Assembly (NCBI RefSeq): GCF_012272695.1
Contig: NZ_CP050902.1
Location: 124,001 to 188,000 of the forward strand
Reading direction: 5' to 3'
DNA length: 64,000 bases
Origin: Nocardioides sp. JQ2195
GTDB lineage: Bacteria; Actinomycetota; Actinomycetes; Propionibacteriales; Nocardioidaceae
Under the pieces are notes generated by a model. The model was not told where the DNA came from. It did no database searches and was given only the letters and a program-made list of their open reading frames with translations. The position numbers were made by a program, and so were the translations under genes. This document shows, piece by piece, positions 7,736 to 14,942 of this stretch. How positions within the stretch are numbered: the first letter of the stretch is position 1; every line of letters begins with the position of its first letter.

Positions 7736-8704
7736 TCAGAGCGTGAGCAGGATCTTGCCGACGTGGCCGCTGTCCTCCATCAGCTGGTGGCCCTCGACGA
7801 CCTTCTCCAGCGGCAACGACGTGTGGATCACGGGCTTGACCTGCTTGTCCTCGACGAGCGGCCAGATGTGCTCCACGACGGACGCGCAGATCGCCGACTT
7901 CTCCTCGACCGGCCGGGCCCGCAGCGACGTGGCGATCACGGCGCCACGCTTGCTGAGCAGGCGACCGATGTCGAGCTCGCCCTTGGACCCGCCCTGCATC
8001 CCGATGATGACCAGGCGTCCCTCGGTGGCGAGCGCCTTGACGTTGGAGGGGAGGTACTTCGCGCCCATGTTGTCGAGGATGACGTCGGCGCCGCCGGCCT
8101 CCTTCAGCACCTCGACGAAGTCCTCCTCGCGGTAGTTGATGGTCACGTCGGCGCCCAGATCGGCGCAGACGGCCAGCTTCTCCGCAGACCCTGCGGTGGT
8201 GAACACCTTCGCGGACAGCGCGGTGGCGAGCTGGATGGCGAAGGTGCCGATGCCACCGGCACCGCCGTGCACCAGGAACTTCTCGCCCGGCTGCAGGCCC
8301 GCGGCCATGAACACGTTGGACCACACCGTGCAGGCCACCTCGGGGATGGCGGCGGCCTCGACGAGGGAGATCCCCTCCGGCACCGGCATCAGCTGGCCGG
8401 CCGGGACGGCGACCAGCTCGGCGTACCCGCCGCCGGCGAGCAGGGCGCAGACCTTGTCGCCGACCTGCCAGTCGGTGACCCCCTCGCCGATGCCGACCAC
8501 GGTGCCGCTGCACTCCAGGCCGAGCACGTCGGAGGCTCCGGGCGGCGGAGGGTAGAAGCCCTGCCGCTGCAGGGTGTCCGCCCGGTTGACGGCGGTCGCT
8601 GCGACCTTGACCAGCACCTCACCCGGGCCGGGCTCGGGATCGGGCAGGTCGGTGACGGTCAGGGCTTCGGGGCCACCCGGGTCGGTGACGATCACGGCAC
8701 GCAT
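7736..8704 (-). CDS. NAD(P)H-quinone oxidoreductase, zinc-independent MDR family
   Basis: A 322-residue medium-chain dehydrogenase/reductase of the quinone oxidoreductase (PIG3-like) type. It has the GroES-like N-terminal domain with NRADTLQRQGFYPPPPG (residues 40-56), the family's fingerprint, and a Rossmann domain with the nucleotide loop HGGAGGIG at 146-153. No structural zinc cysteines are present, as expected for this branch. It would transfer electrons from NADPH to quinones or activated alkenes in the cytoplasm. Length is normal. It reads in the same direction as bpa, 16 bases upstream of it, and may be co-transcribed. Confidence 0.88.
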   Translation of the reverse strand: MRAVIVTDPGGPEALTVTDLPDPEPGPGEVLVKVAATAVNRADTLQRQGFYPPPPGASDVLGLECSGTVVGIGEGVTDWQVGDKVCALLAGGGYAELVAVPAGQLMPVPEGISLVEAAAIPEVACTVWSNVFMAAGLQPGEKFLVHGGAGGIGTFAIQLATALSAKVFTTAGSAEKLAVCADLGADVTINYREEDFVEVLKEAGGADVILDNMGAKYLPSNVKALATEGRLVIIGMQGGSKGELDIGRLLSKRGAVIATSLRARPVEEKSAICASVVEHIWPLVEDKQVKPVIHTSLPLEKVVEGHQLMEDSGHVGKILLTL

Positions 8705-8745
8705 GCACCCAGCGTAGGAGGTGCCCGCGAATCACCCGCAGCGGC

Positions 8746-9078
8746 TCAGCTGTCGAACTCGTCGATGCTGTCGGCGGTGTGGTCGACCGTGCTGTCATCG
8801 GGGATCGGGTCGTCGATGTCCTCGGGGTCGGGGGCGTCGGCCGGTCGCTCCCAGCCGATCGCCAGCTGGCTGGCCGCTCCCGCTAGCTCCTCGACGCGAG
8901 CCGGGTCGGCGCCGTGGACGGCGGTGGCGTACCCGAGCAGGAAGGTGGTGATCGGAGCCGCCGGCCGCTGCACGTTGTGGGCGGCGTCGCGGGCCAGGTC
9001 GAGCACGAGGGCTTCATCCAGCTCGACCTCGACGTCGAGGACGTCGCAGAGTTCATCGATCCAGTCGTGGAGGTTCAC
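8746..9078 (-). CDS. DUF6457-type small protein next to mobA
   Basis: A 110-residue acidic protein starting at GTG 9078 (NLHDWIDELCDVLDV). The body AARDAAHNVQRPAAPITTFLLGYA-like segment and an Asp/Glu-rich tail match the small DUF6457 domain, which I recall being found beside, or fused to, MobA-type nucleotidyltransferases in actinobacteria. The function is unknown; a role with molybdenum cofactor guanylylation is suggested only by the neighbourhood. The frame is open further upstream, but that would overlap mobA in another frame, and the GTG gives the usual family N-terminus. It lies 52 bases downstream of mobA on the same strand. Confidence 0.7.
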   Translation of the reverse strand: MNLHDWIDELCDVLDVEVELDEALVLDLARDAAHNVQRPAAPITTFLLGYATAVHGADPARVEELAGAASQLAIGWERPADAPDPEDIDDPIPDDSTVDHTADSIDEFDS

Positions 9079-9130
9079 GCCTCCACCGTCCTGCGAACCG
9101 GCTCGGGTTGCAAGACCCCGGGGATGGTTT

Positions 9131-9697
9131 TCACGTGTCTCCGAGGTCGCGCAGGTCCGACCAGCCGTCGATGTCGCGCGCCTCGCCGCCCACGGCGACC
9201 ACCTCGGCCAGGTCGAGGTCGGCCACCAGGCGGTGGATCGGCAGGCCGAACTCCTCGCCGTACGCCGGCCGCACGGCCTGCAGGCGTTCCGCGTCCAGGA
9301 CCATCGCGAGCTGCCGTCGACCTGTCGTGTCGCAGAGCACGGCGCCGTCGTGACCCTCGGCGGCGGCACGCAGCCGGGACGTCGTCGCCATGGTCACCTG
9401 CGGCATGTCCACGGCCAGCACGACGACCTGCCGCGGCGCACGGACGAACGAGTCGAGTCCGTGGAGCAGCCCCGCCGCCGGCCCGCCCTGGGCCGGGTCC
9501 TCGCGGGTGAAGGTGACCGGCCTGTTCGTGGCCACCCAGTCGCCCAGGACGACCACCTCGCCGGCGTCGACCACGGCGTCGAGGGCATGGGTCAGCAGCG
9601 TGCGGCCGTGCAGCTCGATCGAGGCCTTGTCGACGCCACCCATCCGAGCGGCGGTTCCGCCGGCCAGGATGATCGCGCCGAGCGCGAGGGGATTCAT
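9131..9697 (-). CDS. mobA: MobA-like nucleotidyltransferase (molybdenum cofactor guanylyltransferase)
   Basis: A 188-residue NTP-transferase of the MobA type. The N-terminal nucleotide-binding motif reads IILAGGTAARMGGVDKASIEL (about residues 9-29), with the GG, R, G and K positions of the LAGG-x-(S/A)xRMG-x-DK signature; AVDMPQ carries the metal-binding Asp. MobA adds GMP to molybdopterin to make the bis-MGD form used by oxidoreductases; closely related MocA uses CTP, so the nucleotide is not certain. ATG 9697 was preferred over upstream starts because it places the motif at the usual distance. It is divergent from the nitrilase gene with 26 bases between and is followed by the DUF6457 gene. 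Confidence 0.8.
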   Translation of the reverse strand: MNPLALGAIILAGGTAARMGGVDKASIELHGRTLLTHALDAVVDAGEVVVLGDWVATNRPVTFTREDPAQGGPAAGLLHGLDSFVRAPRQVVVLAVDMPQVTMATTSRLRAAAEGHDGAVLCDTTGRRQLAMVLDAERLQAVRPAYGEEFGLPIHRLVADLDLAEVVAVGGEARDIDGWSDLRDLGDT

Positions 9698-9723
9698 GCA
9701 CGACATTCTGGCAGGCTGGGGGC

Positions 9724-10527
9724 ATGGCGGATGAGTTGACCGTGGCCCTGGTCCAGCAGGCATCATCGCTGGACCCTGCGGAGAACCGTGCCTTCCTGAC
9801 CGGCCTGTCGGGGTCGACCGGGGTGGGGGACGCGCAGCTCGTCGTGCTCCCCGAGGCCTTCGCCCGCGACTTCGGCAAGCCCGGCGAGGACATCGCTGCC
9901 TTCGCGGAGCCCCAGGACGGTCCGTTCGGCACCGCGGTCGCGGCGGCCGCCTCGCCGGGGCGCACGATCGTGGCCGGGATGTTCGAGACCGCAGCGGACC
10001 CCGAGCGGCCGTTCAACACGCTCGTCGTGCGAGGCGCCGCGACCGCCGCGTACCGCAAGATCCACCTCTACGACTCCTTCGGCTACAAGGAGTCAGACCG
10101 GCTCACCGCGGGCGAGTGGGAGCCGGTGGTGGTCGACGTGGACGGCTTCCGGCTCGGGCTGATGACCTGCTACGACCTCCGCTTCCCGGAGCTGGCGCGG
10201 GCGCTGGTCGACCGCGGGGCCGACGCGCTCGTCGTCCCGGCGGCGTGGGTGCCGGGACGCTCCGAGCAGGAGCACGCCCGCAAGGTCGACCACTGGCGCA
10301 CGCTGGCCCGGGCCCGGGCCATCGAGAACACGACGTACGTGCTGGCGTGTGGCCAGGCGGCTCCGCGCTACACCGGCCACTCGCTGGTGGTCGATCCACT
10401 CGGCGGGGTGGTGGCCGAGGCCGGTCCGGAGCCGACCGTGCTCGCCGCGACGTTGAGCAGGGCCGCGATCGACGAGGCTCGTGCGACGAACCCATCCCTG
10501 GCGAACAGGCGGACGGCGGCCGGATAG
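9724..10527 (+). CDS. Carbon-nitrogen hydrolase (nitrilase superfamily)
   Basis: A 267-residue nitrilase-superfamily amidohydrolase. The Glu-Lys-Cys triad is visible: E in LPEAFARD, K in YRKIHLYDSFGYKESD, and C in LMTCYDLRFPEL. The sequence pattern (KIHLYDSFGYKESD, CYDLRFPELAR) is close to the deaminated-glutathione amidase/omega-amidase (Nit1/Nit2) branch, so it may hydrolyse small amides as metabolite repair, but the substrate is not proven. ATG start at 9724. The gene is divergent from mobA and is followed 10 bases later by a membrane protein gene. Confidence 0.88.
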   Translation: MADELTVALVQQASSLDPAENRAFLTGLSGSTGVGDAQLVVLPEAFARDFGKPGEDIAAFAEPQDGPFGTAVAAAASPGRTIVAGMFETAADPERPFNTLVVRGAATAAYRKIHLYDSFGYKESDRLTAGEWEPVVVDVDGFRLGLMTCYDLRFPELARALVDRGADALVVPAAWVPGRSEQEHARKVDHWRTLARARAIENTTYVLACGQAAPRYTGHSLVVDPLGGVVAEAGPEPTVLAATLSRAAIDEARATNPSLANRRTAAG

Positions 10528-10537
10528 CCTGTGCGCC

Positions 10538-11626
10538 GTGTCCAGCCCCGAACGAGTCACCGGTCGACGGGTGGCTGAGCGTCCCCCGAGCCGGGCCGCC
10601 CGGTTGTCCAACCGGTTCCAGCGCTCGGGCAGGCCGTCGGACGACCGGGCCGCAATCGGTGTCCGCTCCGCCGCCCTGGTGGTCGGGACGCTGGCGACCG
10701 TGGCCGCGGTTGCCGCCGCCGCCTGCGCCGTGCTCGGCTTCGGACCCGGCTGGCTCGACCAGGCCGCCGCGGTCACGATCATCACCGTGGGTGCTGCCGC
10801 GCTGGCCGCGCGAACCGGTGGCCGTCCCTTCATCTTCGGTGGCCTGGCCCTGGCCATCGGGCTGGGTGCGGTGCTGTCCGACATGGAGCGTCTGCGCACC
10901 GGGGCGGCCGTCCTGACCGCGGTGTGCGCGGGCGTTCTCGCGGTGATGGCGACGGTGCCGGCCCGTCGGTTCCGGATCGCCGCCCGCGAGGTGCTGGTGG
11001 CCCTGCTGATCTCCTGCGTGGGAGCCCTGGCCGTGGTCGGCTTCCGGCCGATGATCAGCCTGGAGCGCTTCGACTACGTCTCCCTGGCGCTGGCGTTCCT
11101 GCTCGCCGTGGTCCTGGTCTACCGCCTCGGTGCCGGCCTGCACGGTCTCGGTCGGCGAGGTGCCGTGGTGCTGCTGGTGGGCGGTGTCTCGCTGGCCCTC
11201 ACCTTGGCGTACGCCGAGCTGCTGCGCCGCTACGGCTCCCAGTCGATGGTCGACGATGTGCTCGACGGCGTCCGGTGGGTGCGGGCCAACCTCGGCGCCG
11301 TTCCTCGTCCGATCCAGGTCCTGGTCGGTGTGCCGGCCCTGGTCTACGGGACGCACCTGAGGGCCCGGCGACGCCAGGGTTGGTGGGTGTGCGTCTTCGG
11401 TGTGGCGCTGACCTGCTCGGTGGCGGGCATCATGACCAACCCGATGACAGGTTGGCTCGAAGCGGGCCTGATCATCCTCTACTCGGTCCTGCCCGGGTTG
11501 GTCCTCGGCTATCTCGTGATCCGCGTGGACCTGGCGTTCACCGGCCCCCGGGGGCGCAGAGCCCGCCGTGAGGAGGAGCTGGCCGCCTCGCGCCCGGAGC
11601 CCGCCCGACTGCAGCCGCTGCACTGA
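10538..11626 (+). CDS. Polytopic membrane protein of unknown function
   Basis: A 362-residue integral membrane protein that I do not recognise. After a basic N-terminal tail of about 45 residues there are roughly ten hydrophobic segments, for example ALVVGTLATVAAVAAAAC, AAAVTIITVGAAALAA, EVLVALLISCVGALAVV, LALAFLLAVVLVY and AGLIILYSVLPGLVLGY, with a basic, Glu-rich cytoplasmic tail. A region between them (residues about 222-262, DDVLDGVRWVRANLGAVPRP) may be an extracytoplasmic loop. The start GTG 10538 is chosen because the longer frame overlaps the nitrilase gene. It is ten bases downstream of that gene. No transport signature was recognised. Confidence 0.7.
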   Translation: MSSPERVTGRRVAERPPSRAARLSNRFQRSGRPSDDRAAIGVRSAALVVGTLATVAAVAAAACAVLGFGPGWLDQAAAVTIITVGAAALAARTGGRPFIFGGLALAIGLGAVLSDMERLRTGAAVLTAVCAGVLAVMATVPARRFRIAAREVLVALLISCVGALAVVGFRPMISLERFDYVSLALAFLLAVVLVYRLGAGLHGLGRRGAVVLLVGGVSLALTLAYAELLRRYGSQSMVDDVLDGVRWVRANLGAVPRPIQVLVGVPALVYGTHLRARRRQGWWVCVFGVALTCSVAGIMTNPMTGWLEAGLIILYSVLPGLVLGYLVIRVDLAFTGPRGRRARREEELAASRPEPARLQPLH

Positions 11627-11696
11627 GGCACCGGCTCGTGCGCGAGTCGTGGGTGGTACTTCCAGGTAACCGGACGCAGCGAGTAGCGTCACCGGC

Positions 11697-11933
11697 ATGA
11701 CCCGGGAGAAGGCAACAGACATCGTGGCCGAGATGGTGGCCAACGTGATGACCGTGTCGGTCGACGTCGGTGACGAGGTCGGCGTCGGTGACCAGATGCT
11801 GATGCTGGAGTCCATGAAGATGGAGATCCCCGTGCTGACCGAGTGCGCGGGCACCGTCACCAACATCCGGGTGACCGCCGGTGACGTGGTGCAGGAGGGC
11901 GACATCCTGATCACCCTGCGCAACAAGCCCTGA
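11697..11933 (+). CDS. Small biotin/lipoyl-carrier protein
   Basis: A stand-alone 78-residue biotinyl domain. The biotinylation motif is LESMKMEIPV with the acceptor Lys near residue 41, in a hammerhead fold of eight predicted strands ending in GDVVQEGDILITL. Such carriers deliver carboxyl groups in acyl-CoA carboxylase or decarboxylase complexes; the partner enzyme is not in this window. ATG start at 11697. It is probably a separate transcription unit: 70 bases lie between it and the upstream membrane protein gene, and a small GGGCTC/GAGCCC hairpin at 11945-11964 follows its stop. Confidence 0.88.
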   Translation: MTREKATDIVAEMVANVMTVSVDVGDEVGVGDQMLMLESMKMEIPVLTECAGTVTNIRVTAGDVVQEGDILITLRNKP

Positions 11934-11944
11934 CCCACGCCGCT

Positions 11945-11964
11945 GGGCTCTCCACGGGGAGCCC
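11945..11964. terminator. Possible weak terminator hairpin after the biotinyl carrier gene
   Basis: GGGCTC and GAGCCC arms of 6 bp with an 8-base loop, between the carrier gene and the oppositely oriented tRNA-Ser. No U-tract follows. Confidence 0.35.
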
Positions 11965-12006
11965 CTCAGTGGTGGCACCGGCACGGGAGAACTGGCCCGG
12001 GGGCTT

Positions 12007-12094
12007 TGGCAGAGGGGGCGGGATTCGAACCCGCGGTAGGTCTCCCTACGACCGCTTTCAAGGCGGTTCCGATAGGCCACTCCGGCACCCCTCC
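12007..12094 (-). tRNA. tRNA-Ser (UGA anticodon)
   Basis: An 88-base type II tRNA with encoded CCA. On the minus strand the acceptor GGAGGGG pairs with CCCCTCT, the discriminator is G, the anticodon arm CCGCC-TTGAAA-GCGG carries UGA (TCA at 12058-12060 on the plus strand), a long variable arm GTAGGGAGACCTAC follows, and the T loop is GGTTCGAATCC-like. The long variable arm and discriminator G are serine identity features. Confidence 0.95.
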
Positions 12095-12206
12095 GTGCAC
12101 CCACCGTGGCAGGTGCACGCAGCATCCTACTGGTGCCGTCGGGGCCGCACGGACCGTGGCACTCCGACCGCGTCCACTCCCGGGTCAGTGCTGGGTCACT
12201 GCTGGG

Positions 12207-12581
12207 TCACTCCGACCCGCCGAGCTCCAGCTCCACCTCGTCGTAGGCCAGGTCGTGCAGGCGCTGCCGGTGGTGGCTGATGTCGGCCACGATGCGCCGC
12301 AGCTCCTCGCGCACCATGCTGACGTCGGATGCCTGGAGGACCGTCGGGCCCAGTGCACTGAGCCTGGTCATCAGGGCGGTGCGCTCGCGCAGCAGGGATC
12401 CCTCGCGCGCGACCAGCCATCCCTCGGTGGCCCGGGCCGACTCGAGCGCCAGGCCGTCGCGCACCGCGGACAGGCGCTGGCGCACCGTCCAGCGCCAGTT
12501 GCCGAGGGCCGTGCCGGCGGCTGTGGGCGCTTCGATCAGCTGGCTGAGCGCAGCGAGTGCGCGTTGTACGTCGTCTCGCAT
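12207..12581 (-). CDS. Small helical protein of unknown function
   Basis: A 124-residue, mostly helical protein that I cannot assign. It starts at ATG 12581 (MRDDVQRALAALSQ); an upstream start at 12638 is possible but adds unconserved-looking sequence. The charged heptad-like stretch from about 60 to 110 (REGSLLRERTALMTRL, REELRRIVADISHHRQRLHDL) suggests a coiled coil or four-helix bundle, with an acidic C-terminus. There is no signal peptide or membrane segment. It is divergent from the small membrane protein at 12682 and is followed by tRNA-Ser(UGA). Three direct GGGTCA-type repeats lie just after the stop (12182-12212). Confidence 0.55.
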   Translation of the reverse strand: MRDDVQRALAALSQLIEAPTAAGTALGNWRWTVRQRLSAVRDGLALESARATEGWLVAREGSLLRERTALMTRLSALGPTVLQASDVSMVREELRRIVADISHHRQRLHDLAYDEVELELGGSE

Positions 12582-12611
12582 CGTCGTCTCCCATCGGCCC
12601 GGTGCATCGAG

Positions 12612-12627
12612 TGTGACCTGTATCACG
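12612..12627. promoter_or_regulatory. CRP/FNR-like palindrome TGTGACCTGTATCACG
   Basis: TGTGA-N6-TCACG differs at one base from the classic CRP-family site TGTGA-N6-TCACA. It lies in the divergent intergenic space, 31 bases from the ATG at 12581 and 55 bases from the GTG at 12682, so it could control either gene. This is pattern recognition only. Confidence 0.4.
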
Positions 12628-12681
12628 TGCCCGGACAAGGCCGAGTTGGGCCGTTCCCGGCGAGTCGGCGAGAATTGCCCC

Positions 12682-13137
12682 GTGACGTCCGACTATCGCC
12701 TCGCCCCCCAGCTCGCCGCCCGCATGTTGGGGCTCTCCCTGATCGCCCTGGGCGCGCTCGTGTTCGTGGCGGCCGCCCTGGTGGTGATCTTCGCCCTGCC
12801 GGTCGTCGTGCTCAGCGTGGTCGTGGTGGTCTGTGTCGTCGGCGTCTTCGCCACCGGATGGTTGCTGAACCGTCGCGCCTACATCGTGCGGGCCACCGAC
12901 GACGGCTTTCGCGTGCGCTTCGTGCGCGGGGCAGGTGTTCGGCAGGCTCGCTGGATCGACGTCGAGGAAGCCGTGACCGACACCATCGCCGGGGCTCCCT
13001 GTGTGGTGCTGCGACTGCGGGACGGGCGCACGACGACCATCCCCGTCGAGGTGCTTGCGATCGACCGCGAACAGTTCGTCCGCGAGCTACAGGAACACCT
13101 CGCCGGCCACCCGCGCGAGGGCAGGGGACGACGCTGA
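12682..13137 (+). CDS. Small membrane protein with a PH-like C-terminal domain
   Basis: A 151-residue protein starting at GTG 12682. Two adjoining hydrophobic segments span about residues 14-65 (LGLSLIALGALVFVAAALVVI and VVVLSVVVVVCVVGVFATGWLL), followed by a soluble domain with alternating strands: AYIVRATDDGFRVRFVRG, RQARWIDVEEAVTD, CVVLRLRDGRTTTIPVE, ending in a helix. This resembles bacterial PH-like domains that follow two membrane helices, but I am not certain of the family. No function can be given. It reads toward tRNA-Ser(GCU), 89 bases away. Confidence 0.6.
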   Translation: MTSDYRLAPQLAARMLGLSLIALGALVFVAAALVVIFALPVVVLSVVVVVCVVGVFATGWLLNRRAYIVRATDDGFRVRFVRGAGVRQARWIDVEEAVTDTIAGAPCVVLRLRDGRTTTIPVEVLAIDREQFVRELQEHLAGHPREGRGRR

Positions 13138-13225
13138 TCCAGTCGGCGTTCCGAGTGCGCCGTGGTCGGGTGGCGACCCGATTCTGACTCGCGGCGCGAC
13201 TCCGGTAACCTGATCCGCGCATCAT

Positions 13226-13316
13226 GGAGGCGTCGCCTAGTCCGGTCTATGGCGCCCGCCTGCTAAGCGGGTTTGGGGCTACAACCCCATCGAGGGTTCA
13301 AATCCCTCCGCCTCCG
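13226..13316 (+). tRNA. tRNA-Ser (GCU anticodon)
   Basis: A 91-base type II tRNA. Acceptor GGAGGCG pairs with CGCCTCC, discriminator G, CCA not encoded. The anticodon arm CCCGC-CTGCTAA-GCGGG carries GCU at 13262-13264; the variable arm is TTGGGGCTACAACCCCA, and the T arm is GAGGGTTCAAATCCCTC. Confidence 0.95.
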
Positions 13317-13327
13317 CTGCTGCACAG

Positions 13328-13360
13328 AACCCCGTCCGGGCCGATGGCCCGGGCGGGGTT
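13328..13360 (+). terminator. Hairpin terminator after tRNA-Ser(GCU)
   Basis: AACCCCGTCCGGGCC and GGCCCGGGCGGGGTT form a 15-bp stem with one mismatch and a 3-base loop starting 12 bases after the tRNA. A CTCCTGT tail follows rather than a clean U-run, as is common in high-GC actinobacteria. Confidence 0.75.
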
Positions 13361-13476
13361 CTCCTGTCGTGGGTGCGACCTGCGGTTGTGCCCCGGGATG
13401 CCGTCGCGACGCCGGCTGCCGTGCCCCGGACGACGTGCAGCGCGCGGTCGGGAGACGGCCACGCGGGGCCCAACAT

Positions 13477-13492
13477 TTGCAAGTCCTTGCAA
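13477..13492. promoter_or_regulatory. Inverted repeat TTGCAAG-tc-CTTGCAA upstream of the secreted-peptide gene
   Basis: A perfect 7-bp inverted repeat with a 2-base spacer (outer CAT..ATG bases also pair with one bulge), 95 bases upstream of the peptide gene's ATG. It stands out in GC-rich surroundings and has the size of a dimeric HTH operator. The nearby LuxR/TrmB-like regulator is a candidate binder, by inference only. Confidence 0.45.
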
Positions 13493-13587
13493 TGCCGATT
13501 TGTGCAGTCGGAAAGAGTGGAGTTCTGATCCTGGCATGACGCACACTGGTGACCACGGGGAATCAAGCAGGCCTAGGTGGGGAGAAC

Positions 13588-13737
13588 ATGAACATGAAGA
13601 CTCTTGCTCGGCGGGTGGCAGCCATCCTCCTGACAGCTGGACTGGCCGTCGGGATCAGCGGCCTCACGTCCGCCGCCAACGCATCCGACGACACGGGCTG
13701 GGGCCGCATCGCACCCAGCGACATCGTCATCGACTGA
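13588..13737 (+). CDS. Small secreted peptide with DDTGWG motif
   Basis: A 49-residue precursor starting at ATG 13588, preceded by the purine-rich ribosome site GGTGGGGAG six bases upstream (two in-frame ATGs, MNMKTL). Residues 1-32 are a clear signal peptide: basic KTLARR, hydrophobic VAAILLTAGLAVGISGL, and a cleavage site TSAANA. The mature peptide would be 17 residues, SDDTGWGRIAPSDIVID, acidic and with a single Trp in TGWG. It is far too short for an enzyme. It is convergent with a LuxR/TrmB-like regulator 183 bases away and followed by strong hairpins. A role as an extracellular signal is inference. The frame extends upstream to 13549, but the signal peptide and ribosome site fix the start. 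Confidence 0.7.
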   Translation: MNMKTLARRVAAILLTAGLAVGISGLTSAANASDDTGWGRIAPSDIVID

Positions 13738-13745
13738 CAAATTCG

Positions 13746-13761
13746 GTTCTGCGACCGCAGA
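13746..13761 (+). ncRNA. Hairpin just after the peptide stop codon
   Basis: TTCTGC-GACC-GCAGAA, a 6-bp stem with a tetraloop, 8 bases after the stop. Together with the larger structure at 13775-13839 it makes the 3' region of the peptide transcript highly folded. Confidence 0.5.
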
Positions 13762-13774
13762 ATCCGACAAAGAC

Positions 13775-13839
13775 CTGAGACGGGGACCTTCAACCCCCCA
13801 CATGTTCGGTCCCTGAGCCATCCCCCCGGCCCGTCTCAG
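13775..13839 (+). ncRNA. Nested stem structure in the 3' region of the peptide gene
   Basis: Outer arms CTGAGACGGG (13775-13784) and CCCGTCTCAG (13830-13839) are perfectly complementary, and inside them GGGACC (13783-13788) can pair with GGTCCC (13808-13813). The loop contains C-runs. This is more elaborate than a simple terminator and may be a stable 3' UTR or a small structured RNA. Whether it is transcribed is unknown. Confidence 0.4.
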
Positions 13840-13840
13840 A

Positions 13841-13872
13841 GCAAGGGCAGCGACTCTCGTCGCTGCCCTTGC
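13841..13872. terminator. Bidirectional terminator between peptide and regulator genes
   Basis: A perfect 14-bp stem GCAAGGGCAGCGAC / GTCGCTGCCCTTGC with loop TCTC lies between the convergent peptide gene and the LuxR-like regulator, followed on the plus strand by CGCTTTCC. It can terminate both transcripts. Confidence 0.85.
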
Positions 13873-13920
13873 CGCTTTCCCCGGCCGCGTTCCCCTGTCG
13901 GCGGGGAGTGGTCGCGGGGG

Positions 13921-14907
13921 TCAGGACTTCTTGCGTGCCTTGGCCTGCTGCAGGCCCATCCGGTAGCCGAGCTGGAAGCGCGTCTGCGCGTCGTACTCCT
14001 CCTTGAGCTCGGCGACGTAGCCCGCATAGGTGCGGGGACTGACGCCGAGCCGCTTGGCACAGGTCGCGTCGGCGTGACCCTCGACCAGCATGCGGATCGC
14101 CATCGCGCGCTGCTCCTCGGCGATGCCCTTCATCACGCTGGTCTCGCTGCTGGCGAACGGGCGCCCGCGGTTCCAGAACCGTTCGAAGATGTCGACGAGG
14201 TAGGCGACCAGGGCGGTGTCACGGATCGCCAGGGCGATGTCGAGGTCGTCACCGGCCGGAATGATGGCGACCTGCCGGTCGACCACGATCAGCCGGTTGA
14301 AGAACTCGTCGAGCGTGCGCACCTCGCCACCCTCGGCGGAGATCTTGGAGACGTAGGCGCGGGTGGCCCGGTTCCGGCGGGCCGCGTGCTGATAGATGGT
14401 CCGCATGGACACGCCCCGCTGGAGGGCCGCGACGTCGCGCCTGCCGGCTTCCTTGAGCGCGGCGGAGGAGTGACCCGACTGGGGTTGTGCGGTGAGCAGC
14501 TCGCTCTGCGCGCTGGGCACGACGTCGGCGAGGAACCGGTCGATCTGGTCGCCGCGCAGCCGGGTGATCGGGCCGTCGTCCGTCGAGGGCGAGCGGCGGT
14601 AGGCGTGGCCCAGCGAGGTGAACGCCTGGGCCCAGTGGCTGGACTCGTTGATCAGCTGGGCGCCCTGCAGGCCCAGCGGCGCGACCACGGCGGCCTGGAC
14701 CGAGTGCGGGTCGACCACGACGTAGCGGGTGCCGTCGAGGCTGAGCAGGCCCAGCTCGATCAGCAGGTCGGTGGCGGCTCGGTCCTGCTCGAGCAGCGGG
14801 TCGTCGACCTCGACCCCGCCCACGGAGGCGATCTCCTCGAACAGCTGGGAGGCCGTGGACTCGAAGAGAGCGCGTCGCTCTGACCCACCTTGTCGTTCCA
14901 CAGCCAT
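13921..14907 (-). CDS. LuxR-type regulator with TrmB/PLD-like N-terminal region
   Basis: A 328-residue transcription regulator. Residues 15-70 look like a TrmB-type winged helix (LFEEIASVGGVEVDD, LLIELGLLSLDGTRYVVVDP); the middle has the effector/PLD-like pattern LQRGVSMRTIYQHAARRNRATRAYVSKI, VRTLDEFFNRLIVVDRQVAIIPA; the C-terminal about 60 residues form a LuxR-like HTH (QRAMAIRMLVEGHADATCAKRLGVSPRTYAGYVAELKE). It lacks a receiver domain, so it is not a classic response regulator. GGAAGGG sits five bases before ATG 14907. It is convergent with the secreted-peptide gene and lies downstream of pckG, separated by a terminator. The ligand is unknown; sensing of a peptide is speculative. Confidence 0.8.
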   Translation of the reverse strand: MAVERQGGSERRALFESTASQLFEEIASVGGVEVDDPLLEQDRAATDLLIELGLLSLDGTRYVVVDPHSVQAAVVAPLGLQGAQLINESSHWAQAFTSLGHAYRRSPSTDDGPITRLRGDQIDRFLADVVPSAQSELLTAQPQSGHSSAALKEAGRRDVAALQRGVSMRTIYQHAARRNRATRAYVSKISAEGGEVRTLDEFFNRLIVVDRQVAIIPAGDDLDIALAIRDTALVAYLVDIFERFWNRGRPFASSETSVMKGIAEEQRAMAIRMLVEGHADATCAKRLGVSPRTYAGYVAELKEEYDAQTRFQLGYRMGLQQAKARKKS

Positions 14908-14942
14908 CAGCCCTTCCAGTGCGTCCGCGGCCGATTATGCCT

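Noticed and set aside
12182-12212. GGGTCA(g/c)TGCT direct repeats after the small helical protein gene
   Set aside because: Only three short copies; too little to assign regulatory meaning.
12007-13316. tRNA-Ser genes as integration sites of a mobile island
   Set aside because: No integrase and no repeated tRNA 3' end (att-like duplication) was found in the surrounding sequence.
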